Part shown: positions 51,200 through 62,338 of the stretch, piece by piece
Layout of the letters: each line of letters opens with the position of its first letter
How positions within the stretch are numbered: the first letter of the stretch is position 1
Assembly (NCBI GenBank): GCA_013398015.1
Contig: VZRR01010904.1
Span: 1,235,277-1,299,276 of the forward strand
Direction: 5' to 3'
Origin: Oreocharis arfaki
Lineage: Eukaryota > Chordata > Aves > Passeriformes > Paramythiidae
DNA length: 64,000 nt
The notes under the pieces: model-generated
The model's database searches: none
What the model saw: the letters and a program-made list of their open reading frames with translations, nothing else
Told to the model about the DNA's origin: nothing
Translations under genes and position numbers: made by a program

Positions 51200-51658
51200 A
51201 GGTGCTGCAGTGAGTCCAGAGAAGGGCAAGGACCCTGGTGAATGGGCTGGAACATAAGTCTTGCGAGGAGAGGCTGAGAGAGCTGGGAATGTTTAGTCTG
51301 GAGAGCAGGAGGCTCAGGGAGGACCTTATTGCTCTCTGTAACTACATGTAAGGTTGTAGTAAGGTGGGGGTCAGTCTCTTTTCCAGGTGACAAGTGACAG
51401 GATGAGAGGAAGTGGCTTCAAGTTGCACTAGGGGAAGTTTAAATTAGATATTAGAAGAAATTTCTTCACTGAAAGGATTGTAAAACATTGGAACAGATTG
51501 CCCAGGGAAGTGGTGGAGTCACCATCCCTGGAATTTTTTAAAAAACACGTGGCTATGGCACTTGAGGACACAATTTAGTAGTGAACATGGTGGTTGTGCT
51601 AGGTTAGACTTGGTCTTAAAAGTCTTTTCCAACCTTAAGCATTCTGTGATTCTGTGAA
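51200..51658 (+). mobile_element. CR1 LINE 3' fragment with ORF2 C-terminus
   Basis: In frame segments it gives GLEHKSCEERLRELGMFSLE and RRLREDLIALCNY, the ORF2 C-terminus. The UTR follows with attgcccagggaagtggtgg, agtcaccatccctggaattt and agtcttttccaaccttaagc, ending cattctgtgattctgtga. It is a well-preserved tail and lies 88 bp before the next LTR. Confidence 0.95.
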
Positions 51659-51745
51659 CCAAACTATGATTAGGATATTATTTCTGTTACTCCTATTTAT
51701 TTTCCAGGATTAAATATGCTACTGGAAAATCTTTTTATGAGTGTC

Positions 51746-52191
51746 TGTTCTGGTTCTGGCCAGGACAAGATTAGTCTTTGCAGTAGCCAGAAGGGAGCAT
51801 GGCTAGAAGCTGGAGGTTATTCTATACCACCTGATGTCATTGCTGAGGTCAGGGGGAAAGGAGTCTCTTGCAAGGAGGAGTCTTTTTCAGTCAAGTAAGT
51901 GTGGCAGAGGGAGTGCTCGGGTAATGCTGGTTCTGAACATTTTGCACATGGCCCACTCCCTTGTACTCTTGTTATTAATGTTGTTGCTGTAACTGTTCAT
52001 TTTCTTATCTTATTGCTATCTCCAGTAAATTGTTCTTATCTCAGCCCATGACCTTTACCTTTTGTACCTCTAATTCTCCTCCCCAGCCACCAGTAGGGGA
52101 AGGGGACGGGGGGAGTGAGCAAGTGGCAGTGTGGTTTGGAGAGTATCAGTGGCAGCACTAAATTGAGGAGTACCCCTCCTAAATCACCGCA
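51746..52191 (+). mobile_element. Solo LTR, 446 bp, avian ERV, 5-bp TSD
   Basis: The termini are TGTTCTGGTTCTGG... and ...cctaaatcaccgca, the latter aligning to the family end GTTAAACCACGACA. They are flanked by GTGTC at 51741-51745 and 52192-52196. The internal order matches the same bird LTR family as the copy at 30334: ccaggacaagattag, gtaaattgttcttatctcag, cccatgacctt, ctaattctcctcc and gggggagtgagc. The U3 part is shortened and no clear TATA box is left. Transcription would be on the + strand. Confidence 0.85.
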
Positions 52192-53267
52192 GTGTCCAAA
52201 GGTACCGACTAGTGAGAAAGTGTGCATGTATGTACATGTATATCAAGACAGTTTATGCATTTTTATTTTTCCCATATTACCATTTTGCTTCCCTGTGAAA
52301 GGAGATAAAAGTGCCTTTTGCAGCCTCACTTACTAGTTTCTTTTAGCAAGTACTTTCACAATTGAGACAGGATACTTAATTATTACGATGGAAATTTTGA
52401 CACCATTAAAAATACAGTGTAAAATATGCAGAGAGACTAACTATCTGGTTAAAATTTGTGTGAAATGTAAGGGATGACACCTGTTTTGAATCACACTACT
52501 GAAAAAAACGCCTGATTGATGCCAGTAGCCCTATCTTTAATTATGGTATTCTTATAGCTTGCCTTATGGATTACAAATAAAAGCAAGACCTTATTTAGCC
52601 ACTATTTTGGTGACTTACTTGTGCTTTGGGTATTATTAACCCCTGCTTGTTCTGTAAATTTCTGGATGTAAGGCTTTATCTCCTGAACCTCCCTTTCTAG
52701 AATAGAATATACAACCCTTTTATGTCACTTGGGTCAAAAGGAAGCCAGATTGCATGGGAAGGGTTTGAGCTGTCTTCTGTCTGCAATGCTACCAGTAATT
52801 CATGCAAAAAGCCCAGATATTAAGAGACAAGAAGCAATTCTATCAGCGTGTATGCTTGTAAATATGTGCTTAGTCTCCATTCAGCTTCAATTTAAGCAAG
52901 CTATCTTAAACTCCAGTGGAATTCAAGAGGGGATGAATTTTTCAGTAGGCAGGCACAAGACTTTGCTAAAAGTTGAACAAGTACTAGTCTTTGCAGCCTC
53001 CCATACGTCTCATATTATTCTCTAATTTCATCAAAAAAGAAACACACAACAACCCTGTAGTATGAAGAGTAGCTTGGTTATGAGTCTAAGCTCCAGGCAG
53101 GGTTAAACATAAAATGTTAATGCTGACAATTCTTCATGAATATAACCATCTCAGCTCATTAAAGACTGAGACAGTATTTTACAACTGTATATATGAACTT
53201 TCTAACATGTTAATATATCTTACAAATGTAAAAATGTGTGCTACTTAGATTGTGCATTCTTTTAAAG

Positions 53268-53320
53268 TAGATGATCTTTGAGATCCCTTTTAACCTAAAC
53301 CATTCCATGATTCTATGAGC
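53268..53320 (+). mobile_element. CR1 LINE tail remnant
   Basis: Only the last ~50 bp remain: gatgatctttgagatccctt, then aacctaaaccattcc and atgattctatgag. Confidence 0.8.
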
Positions 53321-53469
53321 TTCACATTCTCAAGCACTAGTTCTCCTGGTATCTCCTGGTTACTCTGGTATTTGCTAGAAGGACAGTGCAGTAGAAAACA
53401 GTCCAAGTGTCTGCATTGCAGTGGTAGTAACTTCCTAAAACACATGTACTGATGAGATCAGGTGTTCTC

Positions 53470-54130
53470 GAGGGACCTCGTACTTGCCAGAAAGGAGAAA
53501 CTGGTCCGGTTGTGATATTCAGGAGCAGTCTTTTTTTGCAATGACCATGAGATTGTGGTGTTCAGGAGCCTGCAAGGCAGGAACAAAGCCAAAAGATAGG
53601 ACCACAACCCTCTTCAGAATTTTTCATGTTCAGGTGCCTGCTTGGAAAAATCCCATGGTATACAATCCTAGCGATAAGAGGTTCCAGAAGAACTGGTTGA
53701 TTTTCAAGGATCACCTCCCTCAAGCTAAAAAATGGTCTCCTTCCAAGTGCAAGAAATCAATCAAATGTGGCAGAAGGTCCACATGACTGAACTAGTAGCT
53801 CTTGACAAAACTCAGAATTGAACAGGAAGCATACAAGAGATGGAATCAGGGCCAAGTGGCAGAATACAAATACCCTGTCTGAGAGTGTAGGTATAGGATT
53901 GAATCTGCCCTAACACGGAAGGCAACACGAAGGGCTTCTACATATGTAAGAGAAGCAAAAGGAAGACTAGAAAAATATGGGCCTGCTGCTGAAAGGATCA
54001 GGAGACCTTGAAAAGCAGGGCAATGGCATGGAAATGGTTGAAGCTTTTTTCACCTGTCTTGATAGGTAAGACTGACCTTCAGGAATCTCAAGCCCCTGAG
54101 TTCTGGGAGGAGGTCTGGAGCCATGATGAG
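53470..54130 (+). mobile_element. CR1 LINE internal fragment (endonuclease end to RT linker)
   Basis: After frame shifts, 53540-53596 reads NDHEIVVFRSLQGRNKAK, the C-terminal SDHE motif of the CR1 AP-type endonuclease with Ser changed to Asn. Further on, NWLIFKDHLPQAKKW (near 53690-53735) matches the WLTFKDHLLQAQ linker of the family, and ELNRKHTRDGIRAKWQ (near 53815-53860) resembles its Lys/Arg-rich segment. Reverse transcriptase motifs are missing, and a CR1 3' UTR follows directly at 54140. This suggests one old element with its RT deleted. Confidence 0.72.
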
Positions 54131-54139
54131 CATCTGAAC

Positions 54140-54352
54140 ACAGCAAAAGACTTTCATTGTGAAGGTGGTCTAACAGTAGAACAGGTTGCACAGACAGGTT
54201 GCAGAGCCTTCATCTGTCAAGATATACAAACTCTGCCTGGACAGAGTTCTGGCATACCTGCCCTAGCTGACTCTGCTTCAGCAGGCAGCACCAGACTAGA
54301 TGATCTCAAGAAGTCCCTTCCAACATAAATAATTCTGTGATTGTGTGAACAT
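54140..54352 (+). mobile_element. CR1 LINE 3' UTR fragment
   Basis: The features are tttcattgtgaaggtggtct, a diverged middle, gcaccagactagatgatctc, aagaagtcccttccaacata and the tail aattctgtgattgtgtga. It is in the same orientation as the internal fragment immediately upstream. Confidence 0.9.
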
Positions 54353-55466
54353 AAACCAGTGTAGGCACACAGATTCTTTAGGAAGAAGATGAAAGGAGGC
54401 ATAGTTCTTTTATATTTTGAGTTCTGTTTTTCCTGAAATTTTGTTAGGCACTTTTACATATGAATCAGGAACAAATAAAAATGGCTTTTCCCATTGTAAG
54501 CACAATGAAGCCACAAACACAAGGAAACATAATGGTACATAACTTACTTATATTAAAGGCTTGAACTGTATTGCTTGTGGGAGTTTGTAAAAAGTTATCA
54601 GTATTAGTGACCATTCATTCAAATGTGATTTAATGTAAAATAACAGTATGTTTTGTGGTTTTGACTCTTGTTTCTACTGTGGCTGACCCAGTGAGGGAAG
54701 TGGTTAAGTTTTCAGGGTAAATCATAAGTCCATGGTCTTTGTGGTGGGGGCTTAGAAGTTATTTCTTTGAAATTCTGCATACATCTTAAGTATCTTAGCA
54801 GTAATATTTTGGCATCTCACAGATGTAAACTCATGGACAGTGCTCTGCACCTCTGTTTCTCTCCTCTCCTGTGGGGCTGCAGCAGCAATGACACAAAGCA
54901 TTAAGTACACAGATGTGTGCATTGTCTGTGAGCACTTCATAGGTCATAGGCCCAGATGCATATATCTGCTATATGTAGATGTGCTTTATTCATTTAGGCA
55001 ATAGTTTGACATCAGAGGAATCCCATAATACATGTGTTTCTTGAGCAAAAGCAATGCACAAGATAGAATTGATGTTGCTTTTTCCTGAACAATAAGTCAT
55101 CAAGATTTGCGTGAATAAATCATAATGCAGGAGTATTAACCAGGGCCAGCTGAGCACATAGACATACTCTTTATGCTTTAAAATGTACTAAAGTAGTGGA
55201 TACCATATTAGATTATAAACTTTCAGTAAGAATTCAATTGACAAGTAAAAACTGAAAAGTACAAAGAAATCCCCAAAACTTGCACATGTAAACCAATTGA
55301 AGCAAAATATTAAAACATACTTGAAAGAGTAATAAATCAGAATCATATATAGAAGCTTTAGACTAACATAGTATTATAGCTGATTATGTTTTGACAATGT
55401 AATAGAACTTTAAAATGCATGTGATTTGACTCCTTTTGATGATAAAATTTACTTTTTCTTTTGTAG

Positions 55467-55598
55467 AAAATGATGAGGTCATCCGTGTTTCATATGTTCA
55501 TACTAAGCATGGTTGCTGTTGATGTGATTGTTGCTGCTAGTAATTACTATAAAGGAGAAAATTTCAAGAGGCAGTATGATGAATTTTACCTTGCTGAG
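55467..55598 (+). CDS. NALCN: NALCN exon: domain II S1 and S1-S2 loop
   Basis: This phase-0 exon of 44 codons (about residues 379-422) starts KMMRSSVFHMFILSMVAVDV. This is the end of the I-II linker and the hydrophobic S1 helix of domain II (VFHMFILSMVAVDVIVAAS). The extracellular S1-S2 loop follows (NYYKGENFKRQYDEFYLAE). The acceptor is a T-rich tract ending ttgtag and the donor is a strong GAG|gtgagt. As I remember the human protein, this exon differs at two residues: MVAVD here against MVTVD, and ENFKR against ENFRR. Both are conservative. Confidence 0.97.
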
Positions 55599-55888
55599 GT
55601 GAGTATGCTGAAACAACTATCTGGGTAATTTTCAAGATAAGCTAAAGTAAAAAATGTGACTGTCAAGAACATTTTAGTACGTAATTTTTTATTCCTTTAA
55701 GCATTCCAAGAATACTTTGCTAACTTGCTCAGCTTCCTCTGTGTGACAATGGCTGACAGCCCTATCTTACAACTTTTTGAAAGGTAATTTCCTCAAACAA
55801 AATGTTAGTGGTAGTGAGCTGAAGCTTAAGTATAACATCTGCAGGCAATGCATGGCTGCTGAGTTGCTATTCTTCTCTAGCAGGAATG

Positions 55889-55918
55889 TTCTTCTGAATG
55901 TTCTGACATTCAGAAGAA
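55889..55918. repeat. Perfect 12-bp inverted repeat (hairpin)
   Basis: TTCTTCTGAATG and CATTCAGAAGAA are exact reverse complements around ttctga. It lies 290 bp into the intron after the domain II S1 exon. Confidence 0.9.
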
Positions 55919-57231
55919 TTTCACCTTAAAAAGATGACAAAACACTGTATTTAAAAAAATATAGTACAGAAGTTCTTCCTAAATCATCTTTATTTGATAT
56001 ATATACTTATCTGCCAGGAGGTCCTTAAGCATAACCAAAATAGTGTTACAAATAGTCTGGCTTCAGCAATCATAAGAGCACACCACCAAAAGAAATATTT
56101 ATGCAGGCATTAATTTTGTAAAGGAGGAGTCTGTGCTCCTGCACCATTGAAGTGGAGGTACAAGTGACATTCTGACAGGGATCCTGCTCGAGTCATTAGC
56201 TGGTCAAGGATCTTACTGTAGAGCATGCACTAGAGATCCTAGAACTTCGCATACTTCTCTTTTTAGTACTAATTAATTCGGGTAAAGGATAAAAAAAAGG
56301 AATTGAAGTCTTTGGTACTAATGTACAGGCAAAGCTTCAAACAGATACTTGTTTTTCCTAAATCAAGTGCAATCAGTACTGCAGCATTCTTTATTAAAAC
56401 TACCTATTTCCATGGGCACTGTGAATTGTCACAGCATAGGAGTAAAAGATCACCAGTGCCTAAAGATCACTTCTTTAACCAGTGCACCAACATCAGTTCT
56501 CTGAAAGGGTTGATCACAGTTGCCTGGATTGGGCACATGTCTTGTTTATGCTTACTGCAGTTTCCCTGGCTTCAATAGTTACACAGTCCTTTGGAGCCAG
56601 AGGGGTCATTCTTAGACTAGAGCGCATGACAGCAGAATGCTGCTGGATGTTTCTCTGCTTTTGGTGGTTGTGTGGTTTTCTATGTCTAAATACCTTTGGT
56701 ATTCAGATTCACCCAACTTTAAACCCTTTAGTCCATAACAGTGCAATGCTTTATAATTCTCCTTTGTTTGAGGAAGGTTGAGTAAAAATACACATTTTTG
56801 ATCTTAGTTTTAGAATGTGTATCTGATCTCTTAAATTGTATGAAGCTGAGAGTTCAACAGTTCTGGGACAAAAATGAGAGCAAAAATCCTGTTAAAAAAA
56901 GCGCTAGAGTCCAAACCTTTAAAAATGTGCAGACTGTACAGACAGCACTGCTGCATCATTCTCTGTAGTCTCTCATGCTGCTGGGTATAGCTGTATTTTG
57001 TGTGAATATTGAGTCAATGTTGTTACAGATAACAATTACAAGAATAATTGGGAAATGTGTTGTCTTTATTGTGTCTCAAGTTCTAAGTCTATTTGAAAAA
57101 CTAAGTGAACATGAAAATTATTATCCTGAAAATAAGCCATTGGAAAAAAACCAGCAAATTCTGGGTTGTCTTATGACATGCCCCATAGATCTGAGAGTAG
57201 AATTGAGGATGGAGAAAGTCATTTTAATCCT

Positions 57232-57806
57232 CATCATGGTTTAACCCTAACCAGCAGCTCAACCCCATGCAGCCTCTTGTTCACTCTCCCTCAGGGGGAT
57301 GGGGGAGAGAATGGTCGGAGTAAAAGTGAGACCACTCATGCGTTGAGATAAAAACGGTTTAACAGGTAAAGCAAAAGTCATGCACACAAGCGAAGCAAAG
57401 CAAGGGATTCCTTCACCACTTCCCATGGGCAGGGAAACCACCTCCAGGCTCCATCAGCCATAACAGTAACTTTGGAAGACAAACACCATCACTTTAAACA
57501 TCCCCCCCACCCTTCCTGCTGCTTCCTCTAGCCTTATATGCTGGGCACAATGCCCTGTGGGATGGGATATCCCTGTGTTCAGTGGGATCAGCTGTCCCAG
57601 CTATTGCCCCTCCCCGCTCCTTGTGCACCCCCAGCCTGATCACTCGTGGGCTGAGAGGCAGAAAACGTCTTGACTCTATGCAAGAACTGCTCAGCAACAG
57701 CTAAAACATCCCTGTGTAACCAACACTGTTTCCAGCACAAATTCAAAATAGCACCGTACGAACTATGATGGGGAAAATTAACTCTGTCACAGGCAAATCC
57801 AGTACA
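57232..57806 (-). mobile_element. Solo LTR, ~575 bp, avian ERV
   Basis: On the + strand it begins catcatggtttaacccta (family TGTCATGGTTTAACCC) and ends aaatccagtaca, giving TGTACTGG as the U3 start on the - strand. Diagnostic blocks include ggggagagaatggtcggagt, gttgagataaaaacggttta, ccatgggcagggaaaccacc and gggatgggatatccctgtgt. The TATA region CATATAAGG is at 57532-57540 on the - strand, so transcription is minus. The terminal TG has mutated to CA at 57232. ATCCT occurs just outside each end (57227-57231, 57809-57813), but the second copy is offset by two bases, so the duplication is imperfect. Confidence 0.87.
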
Positions 57807-59721
57807 ATATCCTTGGCTGGAAACAAATAATTAAATCAGCATTAAAGCCTGAGGCCATGAACTCTTCACTGCAGGCATTTTTGCTTTATGCCCAGGATAC
57901 AGCAAGTGGAGCCTGGATTCTTAACAAAATAATATTAATTCTATTTATATTCAAAAGAGGGAACACTCCATGTCCTATTTCTGTTTTGGCTCTGAATATA
58001 TAGTATAATTATGCTTTTATTAATCAGTGCTAGAAACAATCTCTTCAACATTTATTTCAAATGTAGAGTTTGCAGGAGTTTTTTTCCAATAGAAATATTT
58101 GCCAGGGTTTATTCAAGGTGAGTATGTAATGTAGACTAGTGTATTATAATTCTGTTCTAGAAGCAATGTCCAGTTCTCTTTAACACTACATTTTTCTGTT
58201 TCTGCATAGCTTAGATAATTGATTTCTTAGTGGAGAGGTTGTCAGAAGACTCTTTTGTTTACATTCTACATTTTACATTTCTGAGTATATGAGGTAAAGT
58301 ATTCTGGGATAGAGAAAGGTGGAATTTTTTTATTTGTAAAGCATTTTTTTAATGTCCATTTGTTGGATTTTCTGGTTTTGTTTTGTTTTTTAAGCCTGTG
58401 ATGCTTTTACTAGAGGCACTATAAAAATCAAACTAACAAAACCCTAGTATGTTATCGAAGGAGGAACAAAGGGAAGTATCAGAAGAGCAGAAGAGTAAAA
58501 AAATCCTGGAAGAGAGGAGAAATTGACAGGCTGCTGGCATTTCCTATTTAGTTGTTGTGAAACTTGTTCTTTGTTGGACAAAGGGTGAGCAAAGGAAATG
58601 TTTTTAAAGAGCCTTGAAGAGGCTGAATACTCAAACAATGCAGATTATTCCACAGAGGCTAGTTTGTTTCCTTGGTGAAGACTAGTTGGAGCAGGATGCA
58701 TTGCTGTTGCTCTGTCTTTTCCATTAGAGCATGCTACAGAAAGCTTTCCCTTCAGTGGGAGCTGACTCGAGCAGCCAACAGTGGTGAAGATTCCCTTTGC
58801 TAAAGGAAATTGCCAGATTACAGCAAGCATATCTGGCTTTCTGATACATTTTCCAGAAGTTATCTTGGAAGCTGCTGGCTTTAGGAGAAGATATGTCTAA
58901 TAAAATATCTCACTTGGTCCATTCTATGGATCACACATTAATACATCCGCTTAAAGTCAGTGGGCAAATCTAAATGTATTTATTGAGATGCCCAGTACCA
59001 GGGAAAGAAACCTGTTTTCGTTGCTGGAAGTAGAAGACAGACTCAAGAAGGCAAAGGTTAGACTAGAAGATAAAAGACATTAATCTATACCCAGATTCCA
59101 TTGTTTGCATAATTTTGTATAGCCAGTAGTAAATAAGAGGTTCTGGCAGGCATTTCAACTTGTATGCATCAGTCCTGCAGATTATGCAAAAGCAGAATTT
59201 TAACAGGATGACTCAAAGCCCCAGTGCAGTATCCTGGGAAGAGTAGAGCTTCAAACACATTTTGGTAATTTGTAATGAGGATGCTGACTAACGGCTCAAT
59301 ACCTAGGCAAAATAAGTGATGGGTGTTTGTTTTTGTATGGGTCTTCCATTAAAACATATTACAGACTAGCTGTCTTATTTGAGTTGCATACAATTCCTAC
59401 AAATACTGTCTGAATACCAGAGTTCAAAACCAGGTGCTCCTATATAGTTTCTCCTCGATTCCCTTTGGAACCTGATCCCTCACACTGCTGCCTTTGGGTA
59501 GCCTTTGCCCTATCCTGGATGAAGGAAAGATTGAATGCTTTGTCAGATCTGGTAGTGAGGGAAGAGCTAGAGGTCTGTGCCCTTAATTCCACTGATCCTC
59601 CTTGGAAGAATTCTTGTCTTTCCCGACAGCTTGATAACCTTTCAAGTAAGACACAGTTACCCAGAAAACAAACTGAGTCTGTCACTGTTGGATGCTGACT
59701 GATAGTGAGCTCTGCCTCTGC

Positions 59722-59736
59722 AAAAAAAAAAAAAAA
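59722..59736. repeat. Poly(A) run (15)
   Basis: Fifteen A residues preceded by ctctgc. I see no LINE or SINE body or target-site duplication, so there is no evidence of retroposition. Confidence 0.95.
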
Positions 59737-62170
59737 GGCAAGTGGCTACTAGAAAAATGTAATGTTCATGAAGGTGGCATTAATACCATAAAGCTTCCAG
59801 GTTAAAAATAGGGACATAAATATCAGGGAAATGGCCCGTTCCTGTTAGGTCTTCTTTGGCCTCCCCAAGGCAAAATTGGCAACATGGTGGAGGGTGGCTG
59901 CTCAGTGGCTGCTCATGTGTTACACCTGCTTTTTCTGCTCTGGCTTGTTTGCCTTTGCCTTGTCTCTACAGCAACGAAAGGAATTATTCCAGCTTTAAAA
60001 AAAACACACAAAACTATAAAATTGTGTTTCATTTCACACCTTACAAAAAGTTCTAGTCAAATATTCTGAATCTTCTGTAATTAATTATGAGGAAGGGAAA
60101 AAATACAAGCTCTGTCAGCAGGAAGACAGGTGTATGAATGTAATCAGATGTTATGCAAACCATTTGATACATTTTTAAGTGCCAGTGGTTTGAATTCATT
60201 TGACAAGCATGTGAAATGCAAATGATCCTGCCCACACATTTTTAGAATAAATTAAAATACACTTAACATCATATTTGTTAGTCTTCTTCTAATAGGAAGC
60301 CTATGTGCTGTGGAGTGTGTATGTGTGTATTTAAATGGCATTGTTATTCCACCTGCTCTGAGCTAAATCCCAGCTGCTTTCTAACCACTGTTCCATTTTG
60401 CCTAATTCAATGCCCTTCTTTTAGGACTCAGTTTGATGTCTTATCTTAAAAGTGAGCTTTACTTTTAAGATTTTTTGCTAAAACATTTTCCTTGTGTCTT
60501 AGAGATTTTCATGTAAAGAAGTAGTTTCTTCAAACCTGGCTCATTGTTCTCTTAGAGCTCTTTGAGATCGCAGAACACAGGCTGAAAAACTGGCCACATC
60601 CACTTGAGGATAAGGGCATAAAAGTGTTGCTACACTGTCTGTGACTGAAAGCACACAAATGTTTCTTAGTAGTCTTTCTTTCCTAAGAAAAGGAAAATCT
60701 CCTGAAGAGATTTTTGGAGTGCTATGAAGCATTTTGCCTCGATTTAATTTTTCTGAGGACATTTGAAGCCTGGTAACTATTTTACATGCCTTGAGGAAGC
60801 CATATAATATAGCCGGTAGCACTGCTTGTAAATAGCTGTGTGGACTAGAGGAATAAACAAAGGACATAAACTTCAGTGTTTAATTTCCACCTCCACTCCT
60901 GCTTGTGACAGTCCTGTACACATAAAATATGTAAAATTTTATTTAGCTGTCTCCCAACCTCCCTCTTTCATGTTGATAAATATATTTTTGATGGACTGTA
61001 GAGTTCAAATTTTAAATAACGTAAATACGCAAGGCAGCATCCCAGAGATTTTCACTGTCAGGGTCAGGATTAAAATCTTAGTCTCTAACTTTTTTGTCTC
61101 CTGCCAAATTCAGTAGACCTCATGACCCACAGTCAATTAGTCTCTCCATCTTAACAGACTAATAATGCTTGTCCTCAAGGGAGATATAAGCTGAATTTTC
61201 TTTATTTGTACTGCACTTTGAAAGTATTAGTTGTATTTAGATGCAACCTAATGTTATTATAGGGTCTCTTTTAAGTCCCAATGTGTGTAAAGGGTCAGAG
61301 AGGAACATTTCTGAGTCACAGGAAAGCATTTCCATTGCGTTTCCTGGCTGTTGGATAGTGTGGAAGAGAGCACCTCAGAATATATACAGCGGTAAAATAA
61401 GAAGGCACATGAGGAAGTGTGTCTAGCCAGAAGGATTTCTGGTAGTGAGAGAAGTAAGAGAAAATAAATCTTGAAGATGTACACCTATCGTTTTGTTCAA
61501 GCTGAACATTATGCAATTTACTGTTCAAATATTTCAGGAAAGGCCTCTGGAAGAATTCCAAAGTCATTCAATCACTACAAGTAGATTTTTTTCCCTTGTA
61601 ACTTCCCACCATGTCCAAGTTCTTTAACATTATTGTGAAAAGTAAGCAATTCTGGACTGACTTTGAATTTCCTCTCTTTTTAAAATTTGTTTTAGGTGCT
61701 TGAAAACCATTACTTCTTTTCTACCTGTTTTGGTTGTCATATTACTATGGATGTTTTAGAAAATTGAAGTAGCAATTTTTAAACTAGGGGCCTTTAAACT
61801 TTGGTGTCCTTCTTAGATCTCTTAAAATTCTTCAGAAATCTCATTACTTCACATTTTGAAAAAAAAAAAAGAAGTTTTAAGTCATCATATTTTCTTTCTT
61901 ATTTGTGTATTTAAGTGAAAGATCATCTGGATGGATTTATTATTTCATGCTTTCCAAATTGTGGAATCTACCTGTCTGTGTTGAGTCTAGAAAATTTTAT
62001 GAAGTGAAACCTATTATTGTTTATTCTGTTTAGAATATGGTTGGTTTTGTTAAATATTATGAAGATCTTTATTTTTGCCATACAAAGCCCTGATAGACAT
62101 CATGACATAGAAACTTCTAATTTAACTCAGTGTTTTGAATGCATCTTTCTTATTTTATATATCCATCTAG

Positions 62171-62338
62171 GTTGCTTTTACAGTTCTGTTTGATTTAGAA
62201 GCCCTTCTGAAGATCTGGTGTTTGGGTTTCACAGGATACATCAGCTCATCTCTTCACAAGTTTGAGTTGCTGCTTGTGGTTGGAACCACTCTCCATATTT
62301 ATCCAGACCTCTATCACTCTCAATTTACATATTTTCAG
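62171..62338 (+). CDS. NALCN: NALCN exon: domain II S2 to start of S3
   Basis: This phase-0 exon of 56 codons (about residues 423-478) encodes VAFTVLFDLEALLKIWCLGF (S2 of domain II, with the Glu and Asp typical of voltage-sensor S2 helices), then TGYISSSLHKFELLLVVGTT and YPDLYHSQFTYFQ (S3 region). The acceptor is a T-rich stretch ending catctag and the donor is CAG|gtatga. Compared with human as remembered, LLVVGTT and LHIYPDL replace LLVIGTT and LHVYPDL. The next exon, expected to begin VLRVVRLIK (the S4 sensor), is not in the remaining 1.7 kb. Confidence 0.97.

Larger units (their letters stand above)
16077..55466 (+). other. NALCN: NALCN giant intron (39.4 kb)
   Basis: A GT...AG intron (donor CAG|gtatga, acceptor ttttgtag|AAA) that splits the I-II linker from domain II S1. 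It contains the CR1 and LTR insertions listed separately. Between them, the blocks 16400-18340, 19480-21560, 24060-27740 (apart from CR1 at 26455), 35430-38680, 39000-43870, 44160-47020, 48080-51190, 52200-53260 and 54360-55466 are AT-rich with short repeats only. I see no gene in them. Confidence 0.93.
55599..62170 (+). other. NALCN: NALCN intron (6.6 kb)
   Basis: A GT...AG intron between the S1 and S2 exons. It contains a 12-bp perfect hairpin (55889-55918), one solo LTR (57232-57806) and a poly(A) run (59722-59736). The rest (55920-57230, 57810-62170) is AT-rich with no recognisable gene or element. Confidence 0.93.

Noticed and set aside
59701..59760. Poly(A) run as evidence of a processed pseudogene
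   Set aside because: No gene-like sequence, poly(A) signal or flanking duplication around it.
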